From Prorocentrum cordatum (Eukaryota > Sar > Dinophyceae > Prorocentrales > Prorocentraceae), in assembly GCA_963575745.1 (NCBI GenBank), contig CAUYUJ010017805.1:124592-188591 (forward strand): a DNA stretch of 64,000 bases, written 5' to 3'. The translations under genes and the position numbers were made by a program. Shown piece after piece: positions 9,697 to 19,640 of this stretch. The notes under the pieces were generated by a model. It had not been told where the DNA came from. It searched no databases and was given only the letters and a program-made list of their open reading frames with translations. Position 1 is the first letter of the stretch. Each line of letters begins with the position of its first letter.

Positions 9697-10686
9697 TCAT
9701 CGTCGCAAGGTACGAGGCTGTGCCAAGGTGTGCGATGACTTCCCAATCGCTCTGTGCGCCCGAACACGGGCCACCAAATCCCGCGCATGGGCAATGCACC
9801 TCCGACGCGGCATGATCGGCCAAGGTGATGCCGCCTCCCGTGGAGGAGTCGTCGGCAGGAATCTCGTTGGTCTCGGAGTACCCGTAGATTGGTCGCGCTG
9901 AAGATGCCAGAACCAAAGCCGATGTCCACTGTCAGCAGCATTGAGAACATGGGAATAAGAGCCCCCTCTTGGTATCACACCACTTGTGAAATCATGCGAT
10001 GGGCAGACCTCGTATTCGGATGACGGCACACACGGAGCCTCCAACGTAGAGCAGCCAGCGTATGAAGAACTTCCAGCGCAGTGATGTGGATCTTCCTTCT
10101 CCAGCGCCACACCAGAACCGTCTCCCACGCTCAGCGAGCGCGCCACGCTGATAGGCCCCCGAGGCCACATGTCGGGGCGCATCGCCTCCAGCGAATGCAG
10201 TCGAACGCCTGGACCTCGAACTTCAGCGCGTCTGACCATCTCCTCGACCATCTGCGCGCATATGTCCTGCTGGGCTTCGCGGCCACAACGAACCTTGTGG
10301 CCAACCAGCACACCCTCGTCATAGATTGCCGCCATCCTCACCACGCCCTCGGACGCGTCGAAGCCGCCACCCTGCTGCCGCAGCTGCACAACGCTCGGGA
10401 CGTCGTCGAGGTTCTTCTGGCAGTGCGCCCAGTGCCCTAAGATCCAAGCCACCGCTGCACACTGCAAGGAGTCGCCTAGTAAGCCGCAACGGACCACCTC
10501 CAGCTCGCAAGACTTGCGGAACCGAGTTGCCATGGCCGTCGCCGTGCGACCATGGGGGCAATCCATCAGCATCTCCTGCTCGAAAGGATCCGCCGGCACC
10601 AGGTCGCCGTCATTCCAGCGCAAGCAAGGAGCAGCTCGGAGCTGGTGCGGGGCATAGCAGTACTCGTGAGTGCGCCACCGCGCCAA
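9697..10686 (-). pseudogene. C-terminal part of C5-methyltransferase plus linker
   Basis: The start of this 329-residue frame continues the methyltransferase: EQEMLMDCPHGRTATAM corresponds to the ExExLMGxPxGxT block, and VRCGLLGDSLQCAAVAWIL corresponds to motif X (RxxxLGNSxxxxxxxWIL). Motif X helps form the S-adenosylmethionine pocket with motif I. After it, about 90 residues (PSVVQLRQQGGGFDASEGVV to GPGVRLHSLEAMRPDMWPRG) form a linker towards the tyrosine recombinase. After about residue 190 the frame loses its coding look (Ser/Gly/Pro-rich), which marks a frameshift near 10120. The separate start is an artefact; it belonged to one polyprotein with 10812-11370. Confidence 0.7.
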
Positions 10687-10811
10687 CTCCCCCTGCGAGC
10701 ACTGATGCAGACAGACCCTTGGGCCTGGACCCAGCGCGCGTCCTCGGGGTGCCGCGGGCGAAGGTCGGCAGCCTCTACTTCTCGCGGCCTATGCCACACC
10801 AGTGACGACCT

Positions 10812-11370
10812 TCACGAAGCCATCGCTTGAAGCCGCCCGCGCCAACTGGGATCACGACCCTCAACCTCCTGCAGCTCGTCAGCGACGCCCTGCCATTGAC
10901 TCAGCGGATCCCAGCCCCACCAGTACAGCCTCTCTCGCCGAGCGGGCGAGATGTCGGCCACATCGATGACCACCGGCTGCAGCCCCAGCGCCTGCGACAT
11001 AGCTTGCCTGTCCGTGGCCTCCATGGAAGACGCATTCTCGATCAGGTTGAACAGCTGCACCTCCTCAGGAGAAGCCCGACGCATCAAGGCCTGCACCCGC
11101 AAGATCACGAAGAAGAAGCCGGACCGCCTGCCTTGCCGCCCGCGCCTGTCCACGCGCGCTGAGGCGGGTCAGGTCGGCGCGTGGCCCCCCCGCGCTGAGG
11201 GCGACCCAGCGAGCGAGTGGAGCACGATCTCGGACCCCCCTCGCGTCCTTCCCCACCAGCAGCTGCACGTCGCCGAGCTCCCTCACATCAGGCCACGCGC
11301 GCCGCACCTCGCGGCTCGCCTCCGCATCGGTCTCGACTGCGGCGTGCACCGAGACGCTCAAGCCCATCAT
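10812..11370 (-). pseudogene. Catalytic part of C5-methyltransferase, Cys replaced by Arg
   Basis: Two overlapping minus frames carry DNMT motifs in order. Frame one (11370 down to about 11170) has VHAAVETDAEASREVRRAWP (end of motif I into II), DVRELGDV (III) and VALSAGGPRADLTRL (the motif IV loop). DNMT3-type enzymes read GGSPCNDL here, so Arg (codon at 11179-11181, CGC) stands at the catalytic Cys. Frame two (11153 to 10812) has FFFVILRVQALM, LIENASSM (the ENV motif, here ENA), QPVVIDVADISPARRERLYW (very like DNMT3 after the ENV motif). The join needs a frameshift at about 11120-11170. Loss of Cys should abolish methyl transfer. Confidence 0.8.
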
Positions 11371-11413
11371 GTCAAGAGCTCGCCTGATCTCACCTATGCG
11401 TCGAACAGAGAGA

Positions 11414-13496
11414 TCAGCACGCCCTCATCCCGCCGTCTGCCACCGCGCCTAGCCCGAGCTGCTCGCGCGGCCGCGACCCCATGATGAAGGAGTCGCGCAG
11501 CTCTGCACGCGGTCCCCTCCTGCGCACTGGCACCCGACACCGTCGCCACGCGGCTGAGGGGGTCCGCAGGTCACGCCTCATGAGTGGTAAGAGGCCCAGC
11601 GTGATCACAATCTCCCTGAAGACGCAGCCAGGCAGGCGCCGCTCACCTCTCCAGCGCGCCACGACCCGCCACAAATAATCGATGGCGGACGTCGCCTCAC
11701 GTCGGAACACCATGGCTCGCACCCAGCGGCCTGCCAGCCCTAGCAACCACCTCTGCGTCACCTTCTCGCGGTCCAGCGTGTAGAGGCTGGGGCACGCCAG
11801 AGTGTAAGTGAAATCCTTTTTTTTTTGGGGGGGGGGGGCGAACGTGCCCAGCTCGCCATCCACGAACTCGCCCAAGGCCTGGCTCTTCAAAACGCGGCTC
11901 ACGGACTTGCCCTCGCTGCGAGGAACTCCGCGGACGCCGCGCTGTGCCCTGGCCAAGTGCACGACCTCGGGGGGCCCTGCGCTCTGACGGGCTGTCAGCG
12001 CCACTTCGTCGGCGATCTCCAGGAGGTCGAGGTTGTCGATGTACACCTGCCAAGCCACCCAAGTAGAAGAGCATGCAGGGGTAGAGCACGGCGCACTCCC
12101 AGTAGGCCTCACCTCTTTCCTCCAAGCCTTGGGCAGCACATCGCCATAGCATATCTGATCTGGCCTGCAGAGGCACACAAGACGGCAACCCGTCAGCTCA
12201 CCGATGTCATTGGGTAGGTGAGGAGCCTCTCTCAGGTGGGTCTCGAAGCGCAGGACGGCCGGACATGCCTCGCGATGCCTTGAAGGGGTTCGCCCACTTG
12301 GAAGGGGCGTAGCCGTACTTCTGCCTGCCCTGGGCACGCAATGCAGATGGGGACGCACCCGTCGTCGTAGCTGCGGCCAGCCTGTCCTCGCACGGGCCCC
12401 CTTTCCGAGGCCAAGGGCGTCGCCGGCGGGGCCCGCCCCGAGGCTGAGGGCACCGCGCCCAGCCTACGATGAGGAGGAAGAGGTAGATCGCGTCGCAACT
12501 CCTGCTCCACCGGCAGCAGCTCGGCACCTGCGACCCACTCACGCACGAGCCTCCTGCGGATGTGCTGGCTGAGCTCCGTCTCCGAGATCCAGCCCATGGG
12601 GATCGCCGCCGCCGCCGCGAATACCCTGCCAGCCATAGCCAAGCCCAGCACATCACGGCTAACAAACTTGGACAGCGCCATGTACTTGTGCCAGACCTCG
12701 GGCAGGGGGTACACGTAGAAGCACCACCCCAGTTCCTCCGACGAGGGCGGGGGCAGTACGCCATTCCTCAGGAGGATGCTCTTTCATGTGGCCGTGGACG
12801 CACGAGGCCCACGTCGCCCTCGATGGCCTCCTGCAACCAGTTGCTAGGGATGATGGTCATCACGAGGCGCTGCGGACCCAGGCCCATGCTGTGCCCCGAC
12901 CTGCGGACTCTGAAGAAGCCGCCCAGCACGCGACGCCCTCTCACCTGCACGATGCACTCCTCCTCGATGGGCCCCAAGATCCTGCGGTCCACCAGCTCGG
13001 CGGCGATGAGCTCCCACACGGCGCCCTCCTCCCAGACGAGGAGGGTCTTCGGCATCTCGCCCAGCTCATCAGGGTTCCTGAGGACCCACTCGGGGTTTTC
13101 CAGCACACCTCGGATCCAGCCGCCGCTCGCCTCCGAGGCCAGCACCGACCCGTCTGCGTGCTTGGGCGGCAGGGCGATCATCAGGCGCTCTCTATCGAGC
13201 TTCTCGGCGGGGTGCACCTCCTCGCCCGTGTGACCGACCGCCGACGACTTGAGCTCCGACTTCCACTCCAAGTTCGGCACCTCGTCGCTGTGCTGCTCCA
13301 GGAAAGCACACCCGCTCCGCGCCAGATGCCGCGAAGCCTTCGCCTGCGCGAAACAAGCGAGGCCGAAGAAGCGGCGGGCGCTGTCGTCCCTCAGCAACTG
13401 GTGCTTGCCACCCAAGCGGGACTGGAAGCCCAGCGTCTGCACCGCCCAGTATAGCCAAAGGTTCATGTAGTCCTCCACCGCCAACGCCACCATCAA
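11414..13496 (-). pseudogene. Reverse transcriptase of the YR element (frameshifted)
   Basis: Three minus-strand frames together carry an RT. From 13496: LASEASGGWIRGVLE, PKTLLVWEEGAVWELIAAEL, then LGPQRLVMTIIPSNWLQEA (the R-x-I/V-N-x-x-P-x-N block). In the next frame (about 12714-12540): YPLPEVWHKYMALSKF and VFAAAAAIPMGWISETELSQ (the PxGWxxA...Q block). From 12358: WQVYIDNLDLLEIADE, where YIDN (12033-12044) stands at the YxDD catalytic site, with Asn for the second Asp. Then follows a thumb-like region (FTYTLACPSLYTLDREKVTQ). It precedes the DNMT directly. Frameshifts lie near 12768 and 12350, and a T/G homopolymer is at 11819-11838. Confidence 0.75.
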
Positions 13497-13846
13497 GTCG
13501 CGACGACCGCTCCCTGCAGACAGTGGTAAGGGATGAGCCGACCGCCCATCAGTAGAATGTCCGTAATCTGAAGCCAGCGGCCTCGCCTGAAGTAAGTCAT
13601 GACATGTCTTGTCATCTCGCGGACAAACTTAGTCTGAAGCCAGAGGCACCGCCGGAAAACAATCACGATGTGGTACGTCAGTCCCAAGATGCATCATGCA
13701 GTGTCCAACTTTGCGACTTGTTAAACGACACATCCGCTGGAACACACCTGCACCTCGCAAATCACCGAGGCGTGGAAAGGTACGAATTACTGGCAGCTCG
13801 TCGTCCGAGAAGACATAGTCACAAGCCTCTTGGCACTCTACCTCGT
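13497..13846. other. Spacer between Gag-like region and RT
   Basis: About 350 bp with no clear domain. A short phrase is repeated (CTGAAGCCAG.GGC at 13571 and 13633) and may reflect a local duplication. Probably decayed internal sequence of the YR element. Confidence 0.4.
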
Positions 13847-15699
13847 CTATAGCTGGCGGGCCCCCTTGGCTCGGACGTGCTGAGCGCCCTTGTCGCGGGG
13901 CTCGGGGCGCGTGCCCCTGCAGCCCGGCGCGAGGCGCGCGGCTCCTAGGCTCTCTCGGGCGCGGCAGGCGGCGCTCCAGTCCTTCGTCCTGATGCGCCTC
14001 GGCCGCGACCTCTGCCCTTGCGTCGGCGAGCCTCCCTCTGCGACGCCGTCGGCTTCGGCACTTCGTTCACGTCCTGAGCTCCAGGCCTCGCCGAGGCGCA
14101 CGTCCAGTTTGGCGCCCTCCGAGCAGCTTGCCACGGCCAACGCCAGCTCTACCTGCGAGGCCAGCCCGACGTCCGTGGAGTCCACCATCTCGAGGTGCTG
14201 CGCCACCTGCCAGTACCGTCCTTGGTTGCCTGCCCGCTGGCGTTCAGCCCCTGCATCAGCGTCTCGCCCAAGCGCGGCAGCTCTCCACAAGTGAGGGTGT
14301 CCAGGCGCTCGCCCATCATCTTCATCCCGTGCGCGTGGCGAACGCCTGTCTCGCTCTGAAGATGGGCTTCGTTCCGCGCGCATGTGTCGTACTGCGCCAC
14401 GTTCGCAATCTGGCTGTCCAGCTCGTTGTAGTCGGCGGCCCCGCCCCGCTGCGCCAAGTATTCGCGAATTTGCTTCAGGTCCGCTGCCATCGGCGCTCCT
14501 GGCTCGGAGCGTGCTGGGCAGTGTGCTCGGCGGCTGGAAGAGGCGGGTAGGGCCTCGTCAAAAAATGATTCGTCGGAGTCGTCGGGGTCGCGATTCTGGC
14601 CCCCGCGGCGGCGCCTATGTAGGCCCTCCAGCGCAGCGTCAGCTCTCTCGCCAAACGACTCCGCCATATGGCGCATGCGCCTGAGCCGCCCATGCAGCCC
14701 CTGGATCGCCCTCCTGAGCTGCTCCTCAGTCTGCGCGCCGCCGCCTCCGCCGTCAGCTCCATCGGCAGCAGCTGGGCCGCCAGCGACGCCTCCCGCGGGG
14801 CCAGCGCCAGCCGCGGCGCCGTCGTCACCAGCAGGGGCTCCCCGGGCACCGCCTCCAGCGGCCGCGCCGTCGGCCAGGGCGGCGGCAGCTGGGGCGCCCA
14901 ACCCTTCGCCAGTGGCAGCCTTCACTCTCATCATGTCCGAGTGCACCGCGCTCCTGATGGCCCACTTGGTGGCGAGGTGGCAGGTCTCAACCGCCTGCGC
15001 GCACGCGTGCGGGGCCCGCGCGCCCATGGCGAAGAAGCCCTGCAGCGCGGGCACGAAGTGCGCCTGGCTGCAGGCATCCACCGTCGCCTCCACGAACTGG
15101 CCTGCGCCGTCCGCGGGCCAGGCTCCTGACATGCGGGGCTCCGCAGTCTCGCCGGGCTGGCGCCGCGAGTCGCACCTGGCGATCTCCAGCATCGCCCCAA
15201 GGTGGAGCTGCAGCTGCAGCAGCGCGCGCGGGGCCAGCGGGGGGTAGATCCAACGCCCATGACCTCCTCCACAGCCCGCGGGCGCCGCCGCCGCGGGCAT
15301 GCCGAATGGCTCGCAGCACGGGGGCGACCCATCGGGCGCCCCGAGCGCGCCCCCAGCCGCCGCCCCGCAGGGGCAGCCTCCAGCCAGGTCCAGCTGCTCA
15401 GCTCCGCCCGCGGCGCCCCGCGGCGGCGCGCCCCAGCCGCCCGCGGGGCCGCCTGCGACGGGGGCTGGCGGCGGCGCGCCCGCAGGAGGTGCTCCACCGC
15501 CAGCGGCGCCAGGAGGGCCTCCGAGCGCGCCGACTCCAAGCAGCCCAGGGGCCACGCTCGCCGATTCTCCTGCGGCAAATGCGGCCCCCGCCTTGGCTGC
15601 AGGAGCACCTCGCGCCTTGCCGCGGGCAGCTCCTCTCCTAGCCACTGCGCCGGCAGGCCTTCTCGGAGCGGCGCCGCGCGCAGAGGCGAACTCGCCCAT
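13847..15699 (-). pseudogene. Gag-like N-terminal region of the YR element
   Basis: The 516-residue frame 15699-14149 starts Ala/Gly/Pro-rich (residues 1-150), then has a more ordered part (ALLQLQLHLGAMLEIARC, AGQFVEATVDACSQAHFVPA, CHLATKWAIRSAVHSDMMRV), an Ala/Gly linker, and helices EEQLRRAIQGLHGRLRRMRH and QIREYLAQRGGAADYNELDS. Near 14225 it shifts into the frame 14383-13847 (LEMVDSTDVGLASQVELALA), which ends basic (RSRPRRIRTKDWSAACRARE). It lies just 5' of RT, the place of Gag in DIRS-type elements. No zinc knuckle is seen, so the call rests on position and composition. Confidence 0.5.
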
Positions 15700-16120
15700 G
15701 CCCCCCGCCGCAGGCTCGGCAGCCCGCGCGCCGCCGGCCCTTGCACGGCCTGCGGCGCCGGCAGTGCCTTCAGCGCCCGCGGCCGCCGCGGCCCTGGCGA
15801 GGCGCGGCTGAGGCGGGGGGGGGCATCCCGCTTGCGCCCCCGCCAGCGCTAACGCCCAGGAGGCCGCTCGCGGGCCCCGCCAGTGCGCCGCCGCCGCCGC
15901 CTGCGCCGCCCGTGTCCGACGCCGCCTGCCGCGCGCCGTCGCGAGGGCTGGCTGGCGCGGCAGCGGCGCGGCCCGCGGCGGAGCTGCCGCGAGCCCAGGC
16001 TTAGCTTAGTGAGCTGCCATCCCACGCCGCGGGGAGGGGGGGGGGGGCTCGGGCCGCGGCCTTGGGGGGGGGGGGGCGCGCGCGACGAGCGCCCCCCCCA
16101 GGAGCCTCTTTTCGCCGCGG
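15700..16120. other. 5' untranslated part of the YR element
   Basis: Very GC-rich, with G/C homopolymers at 16030-16080. No start or domain can be fixed here; the Ala/Pro-rich frames on both strands are compositional. Confidence 0.4.
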
Positions 16121-16215
16121 CGGCTGCGGAGGGGGGGGCGGCGACGGGATGGGCGCGCCCAGGGGCGCGCCAGGAGGTATAAACCGCAAGAGAAACTTAA
16201 TGATTTATATGGCCA
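16121..16215. repeat. A1 repeat of YR element
   Basis: Direct copy of A2 (8262-8357), roughly three quarters identical by eye, in the same orientation and about 7.9 kb away. It lies at the 5' end of the element on the minus strand. Confidence 0.8.
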
Positions 16216-16234
16216 CCTACACGACCACCCTCCG

Positions 16235-16359
16235 GGCGACATTCTCTCTTTCTCTCTCTCTCTCTTTTTCTCTGTCTCTGTCTCTTTCTCTTTCTCTTTC
16301 TCTTTCTCTTTATCTTTCTCTTTCTCTTTCTCTTTCTCTTTCTCTTTCTCTCTCTCTCT

Positions 16360-16400
<41 letters not shown>
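16235..16400. repeat. CTTT/CT tract ending in poly-T at the gap
   Basis: (TCTTTC)n and (TC)n followed by about 36 T running into the Ns. The sequence resembles the CT plus poly-T tract at 8755-8840. Confidence 0.95.
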
Positions 16401-16500
16401 NNNNNNNNNNNNNNNNNNNNNNNNNNNNNNNNNNNNNNNNNNNNNNNNNNNNNNNNNNNNNNNNNNNNNNNNNNNNNNNNNNNNNNNNNNNNNNNNNNNN
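16401..16500. other. Assembly gap (100 N)
   Basis: Exactly 100 N placed in a homopolymer, probably a scaffolding gap of unknown true length. Confidence 0.99.
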
Positions 16501-17437
16501 GCAGGAGCGCTCTGCCCGTCCTGCCCCCCGTCTGCTGCCCGGCGCCAGCTTTCTGGCAGCGTGCTCTCTGGGGCCCGCCCGCCACCCCCTGTCGCGCGCG
16601 CCTCCTCCGAGCCCCCGCCCTCCGTGGGAGGAGGAGGAGGGAGGCGGAGGAGGAGGAGGAGGAGGGAGGAGGAGGAGGAGGAGGAGGAGGAGGAGGAGGA
16701 GGAGGAGGACCTGGGCGACGAAGAGACATGGGCCGTTTGCGCACGATGGAACCGCGATCTTACGCCGCGGCTTGCGCCGGCCGCCAGCGCGGCACACGGG
16801 GTGGAGCAGGGGTCGGGCCGCACCGGCACGAAGTCGGAATCGAGCCGGATCGCCGAAACATCGGCACCGAACTTGATTTTTTTTTTGTTTTTTATACAGC
16901 CGCAGGCGGAAGCGCCGGCGGCGAGCAGTCACGGTCGGGCTGCGGCCGTAACGAATTCCCGGGCGCGCGCGGGGGCCGCGGATCAGGCGGCGGGGTAAGC
17001 AGCAACCCTGGGCGTCTGGCACCGAACTTGATCGGAGCGGCCAGAATCGATATCGAGGTGGTCCGATCAGATCGACATGGGCGCCGTTGACTGGTGCTTC
17101 GTCACCCCCGCCGCCCGAAGGCATCCGACGTCGTGCTTTTGTTCGCAATGTAGCTGCATAAAAGGTCCGGACCCATTCCCAGGGACCGCTTTTTCATCCC
17201 AAGCCGTCTTTTGCCGCCTAGCGGGCCCGGCAACGTACCCCTGCAGATGCCGAAAACAGCCAAAGACCCCCCGTCGCGACCCTTTCGTGGCGGGTGGAGA
17301 TCTGGCTACAACTCGGGCTCCCCGTGGCCGATTGGGACATATCTGGGCACCCCTGGCAAACGCTCTTGACAAGGTGCAGCTGCTGGAAGGCATCCCGAGG
17401 CAAAGGAAGATCCCCCAAAAGTCCGAGGAGGAACAGG
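16501..17437. other. Non-coding DNA with a short GGA tract
   Basis: A GGA tract is at 16624-16710. A phrase GGCACCGAACTTGAT occurs twice (about 16862 and 17020). The dispersed module runs on the minus strand at 17110-17205. No gene recognised. Confidence 0.5.
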
Positions 17438-17607
17438 TGGCGGCGCACACAAGGGGGTAGGGGTAGGGGGGGAAAGGCTTCTTAGAAGGAGGCTGCTTCT
17501 TAGAAGGCGCCGACCTTACATCTACAGACAAGGCCCCTGCCTTCTAAGTAGCAGGGGTGCTTCTAAGAAGCCTTCCCCCCTCCTCCTACCCCCCTGTGCG
17601 CGCCGCC
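17438..17607. repeat. Long inverted repeat IR1
   Basis: Left arm GGTGGCGGCGCACACAAGGG then GGTAGGGG and AGGCTTCTTAGAAG; right arm GCTTCTAAGAAGCCTTCCCC then CCTACCCCCCTGTGCGC. Arms of about 70 bp can form a stem. The phrase TCCGAGGAGGAACAGG just before it recurs slightly changed at 17637-17652, after the repeat. Confidence 0.85.
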
Positions 17608-17804
17608 AAAACGAAACCGTCCAAGATCCCCAAAACATCGGAGGAGGAAAAGGTATCCATACCGCTGCCCTTGCCTCGCTTCCCCTTTTTTCCGAACCAT
17701 CCTGTGGTGCTGGGTCCTCGTTTTGAAGGGACAGCGCCCCGCGTCCTCCTCCCCTCCTGCTCTCCCCTCCTCTCCCTCCTCTCATCCCTGCATCGTCTCT
17801 ATTG
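17608..17804. other. Spacer
   Basis: No gene seen. It contains a CTCC-rich stretch (17750-17785) leading into the satellite. Confidence 0.5.
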
Positions 17805-18660
17805 CGGCGCACCCCTAACACGTTTCGTGGCCCCATAAGGAGCTCCACCGAAGGCCTCAGTAGTGCACTTCGCATGTGGGCGTCGCGCCCGTTTCGGCAC
17901 ACCCCTAACACGTTTCGTGGCCCCGTAGGGAGGGAGCTCCACCGAAGGTCCCATGACTGCTGTTCGCATGTGGGCGTCGCGACAATTTCGGCACACCCCT
18001 AACACGTTTCGTGGCCCCATAAATGGTGCATTTCGCATGTGGGCGTCGCGCCCGTTTCGGCACACCCATCACGCGTTTCGTGGCCCCATCCCTAGGGAGC
18101 TCCACCGAAGGTCACATAAGCAATTCGCATGTGGGCGTCACGCCCGTCTCGGCACACCCCTCACACGTTTTGTGGCCCCATAGGGAGCTCCACCGAAGGT
18201 CCCATTGCTGCAGTTCGCATGTGAGCGCCACGCCCGTTTCGGCACACCCCTCATACGTTTCGTGGTCCTCATAGGGAGGTCCACCGAAGGTGTCAGTGGT
18301 GCAGTTCGCATGTGGGCGTCGCGACAATTTCGGCACACCCCTCTCACGCTTCGTGGCCCCATAGGGAGCTCCAACGAAGGTCTCCGCGGTGCAGTTCGCA
18401 TGTGGGCGTCACGCCTGTTTCGGCACACCTCTCACGCATTTCGTGGCTCCGTAGGTAGCTCCACCGAAGGTCCCAATGACGCAGTTCGCATGTGGGCGTC
18501 ACGCCCGTTCCGGCACACTCCTCACACGTTTCGTGGCTCTAGACTCTAGAGCCACGAAACGAGTCTAGAGTCTAGAGGGAGCCCCACCGAAGGTCTCAGT
18601 GCCGCAGTTCACATGCACCCGCCCACCGCCCCAAATCGGCACGCACCTGGCACGTTTTGT
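17805..18660. repeat. 91-bp satellite array, about ten units
   Basis: Each unit holds GTTTCGTGGCCCCATA, GGGAGCTCCACCGAAGGT, CAGTTCGCATGTGGGCGTC and CCGTTTCGGCACACCCCT. GTTTCGTGG occurs near 17822, 17912, 18005, 18075, 18167, 18257, 18348, 18438, 18529 and 18650, giving a spacing of 90-93 bp except one unit shortened to 70 and a last one of 121. A palindrome built on TCTAGAGTCTAGAG interrupts it at 18537-18576. Frames such as CRNGRDAHMR repeats are artefacts of the array. Confidence 0.95.
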
Positions 18661-18876
18661 GGCGCCATAAGAAGTTCCACCGACGACGATCCTCACAACT
18701 GCATCTGGTTGGGTCCTTCGCCAAGCTAATGTGGGCCTCCTGGAAGGCCCTCGTCGCCACCGCTGGATGCGCCTCGACATTCTCGCCAGAACGCAAACCC
18801 CGGGAGAGGTCCGGGGAGCAGCGGTATGTGTACCTGTTGGTTTCCCCAAACAGAGCCGAGCAAGATGCCTGTCTGA
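18661..18876. other. Unassigned DNA
   Basis: Unique sequence between the satellite and an inverted repeat. No gene recognised. Confidence 0.5.
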
Positions 18877-19028
18877 GGGGGCCACATGCGAACCCTACCC
18901 CTACCCCCCGCGATTTCTGAGGGGGAGGGTGGGGTTCACACCGTTCGGGAGCTCCCGAGCGAAGTGAACCCCACCCTCCCCCCTCAGAAATCGTGAGGGG
19001 TAGGGGTAGGGTTCGCATGTGGCCCCCT
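18877..19028. repeat. Near-perfect inverted repeat IR2
   Basis: Left arm GGGGGCCACATGCGAACCCT through GATTTCTGAGGGGGAGGGTG; right arm is its complement, ending GGGTTCGCATGTGGCCCCC. Arms of about 65 bp flank a short loop that is itself palindromic (GAGCTC). The high arm identity suggests a recent foldback element or local inversion-duplication. Confidence 0.9.
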
Positions 19029-19195
19029 AGGTCTGGCCCCTGGGGGAGGAGCCCGGTCCCTGGACCCGTCCTGCAGTGCGCTCTGGCAGGCCCTCCGAGG
19101 CGGACGCCGCCGTGGCGGCGAGAGGGCACTCCTGGAGGCCCGACAAAGGGGGGGCGAGACCCGTCCGGGAACCTCGAAGCGAGGCGGAGAGCCCA

Positions 19196-19640
19196 GGCCC
19201 CCGACGTCGCGATTTGTTCGCAACGTTGACTCGGGCGCGAGTCAGTGTCGGGCGTTGGCAGCACTGGGTTCAGTGGGACCTGGTTTACTGATGTGTACCA
19301 GGGGGCGGCCCCCGACGTCGCGATTTTTTTACGCAACTTTGACCCGGGCGCGAGTCGATGTCGGGCGTTGGCAGCACTGGGTTTAGTGTTATGTCGGGCG
19401 TGTCCCCCTATAGGGGGATTTTCAACGAGGAATAAAACATGCCCCCCAAATACCCCAAAAAGGTCAACAAATACCCCCAAAAAGAGTGCCCAGACTATTT
19501 TTGGACTATTTTTTAACTATTTCTGGGTATTCTTCATTTTTCGTCGAAATTCCCCCTGTAGGGGGACAGGCCCGACTTAAGTTTAGTGGGACATGGTTGA
19601 GTAATGTGTGCCAGGGGGCGCCACCCCCCCGTCCCATTCC
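19196..19640. repeat. Tandem duplication of about 115 bp, interrupted by a MITE
   Basis: CCCCCGACGTCGCGATTTG, then TTGGCAGCACTGGGTT.AGTG, then GT.CCAGGGGGCG occurs twice (19196-19310 and 19311-19630). The second unit is split at 19389 by MITE M2, which allows its insertion site to be read exactly. Confidence 0.85.
19389..19580. mobile_element. MITE M2, copy 1, with 8-bp target duplication
   Basis: TIR TTATGTCGGGC.TGTCCCCC matches the reverse complement of the right end (GCCCGACTTAA). GTTTAGTG lies on both sides (19381-19388 and 19581-19588). The uninterrupted sister repeat unit has the same site once, so the 8-bp duplication is firm. The interior is AT-rich (ACTATTTTTGGACTATTTTT) and non-coding. 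An 8-bp duplication is typical of hAT elements among others. Confidence 0.95.

Larger units (their letters stand above)
7935..16215 (-). mobile_element. Ngaro/DIRS-like YR retrotransposon with a DNA methyltransferase
   Basis: On the minus strand the element reads: A1 repeat (16121-16215), Gag-like region, RT, DNMT, tyrosine recombinase, then B1 (8358-8655), A2 (8231-8357) and B2 (7935-8230). A1-ORFs-B1-A2-B2 is the split direct repeat layout of Ngaro/PAT-type DIRS elements, which integrate with a tyrosine recombinase. Capture of DNMT genes by dinoflagellate retrotransposons is established knowledge. Frameshifts in every ORF and a lost DNMT catalytic Cys mark this copy as inactive. The 5' edge beyond A1 is uncertain because a CT-rich tract and an assembly gap follow. 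Confidence 0.8.

Noticed and set aside
17799-18549. Short ORFs with CRNGRDAHMR repeats, considered as a repeat protein
   Set aside because: Frame changes between satellite units and parallel open frames on the other strand.
17780-18660. CRISPR-like array
   Set aside because: Units are contiguous and similar along their full length; there are no unique spacers and no cas genes.
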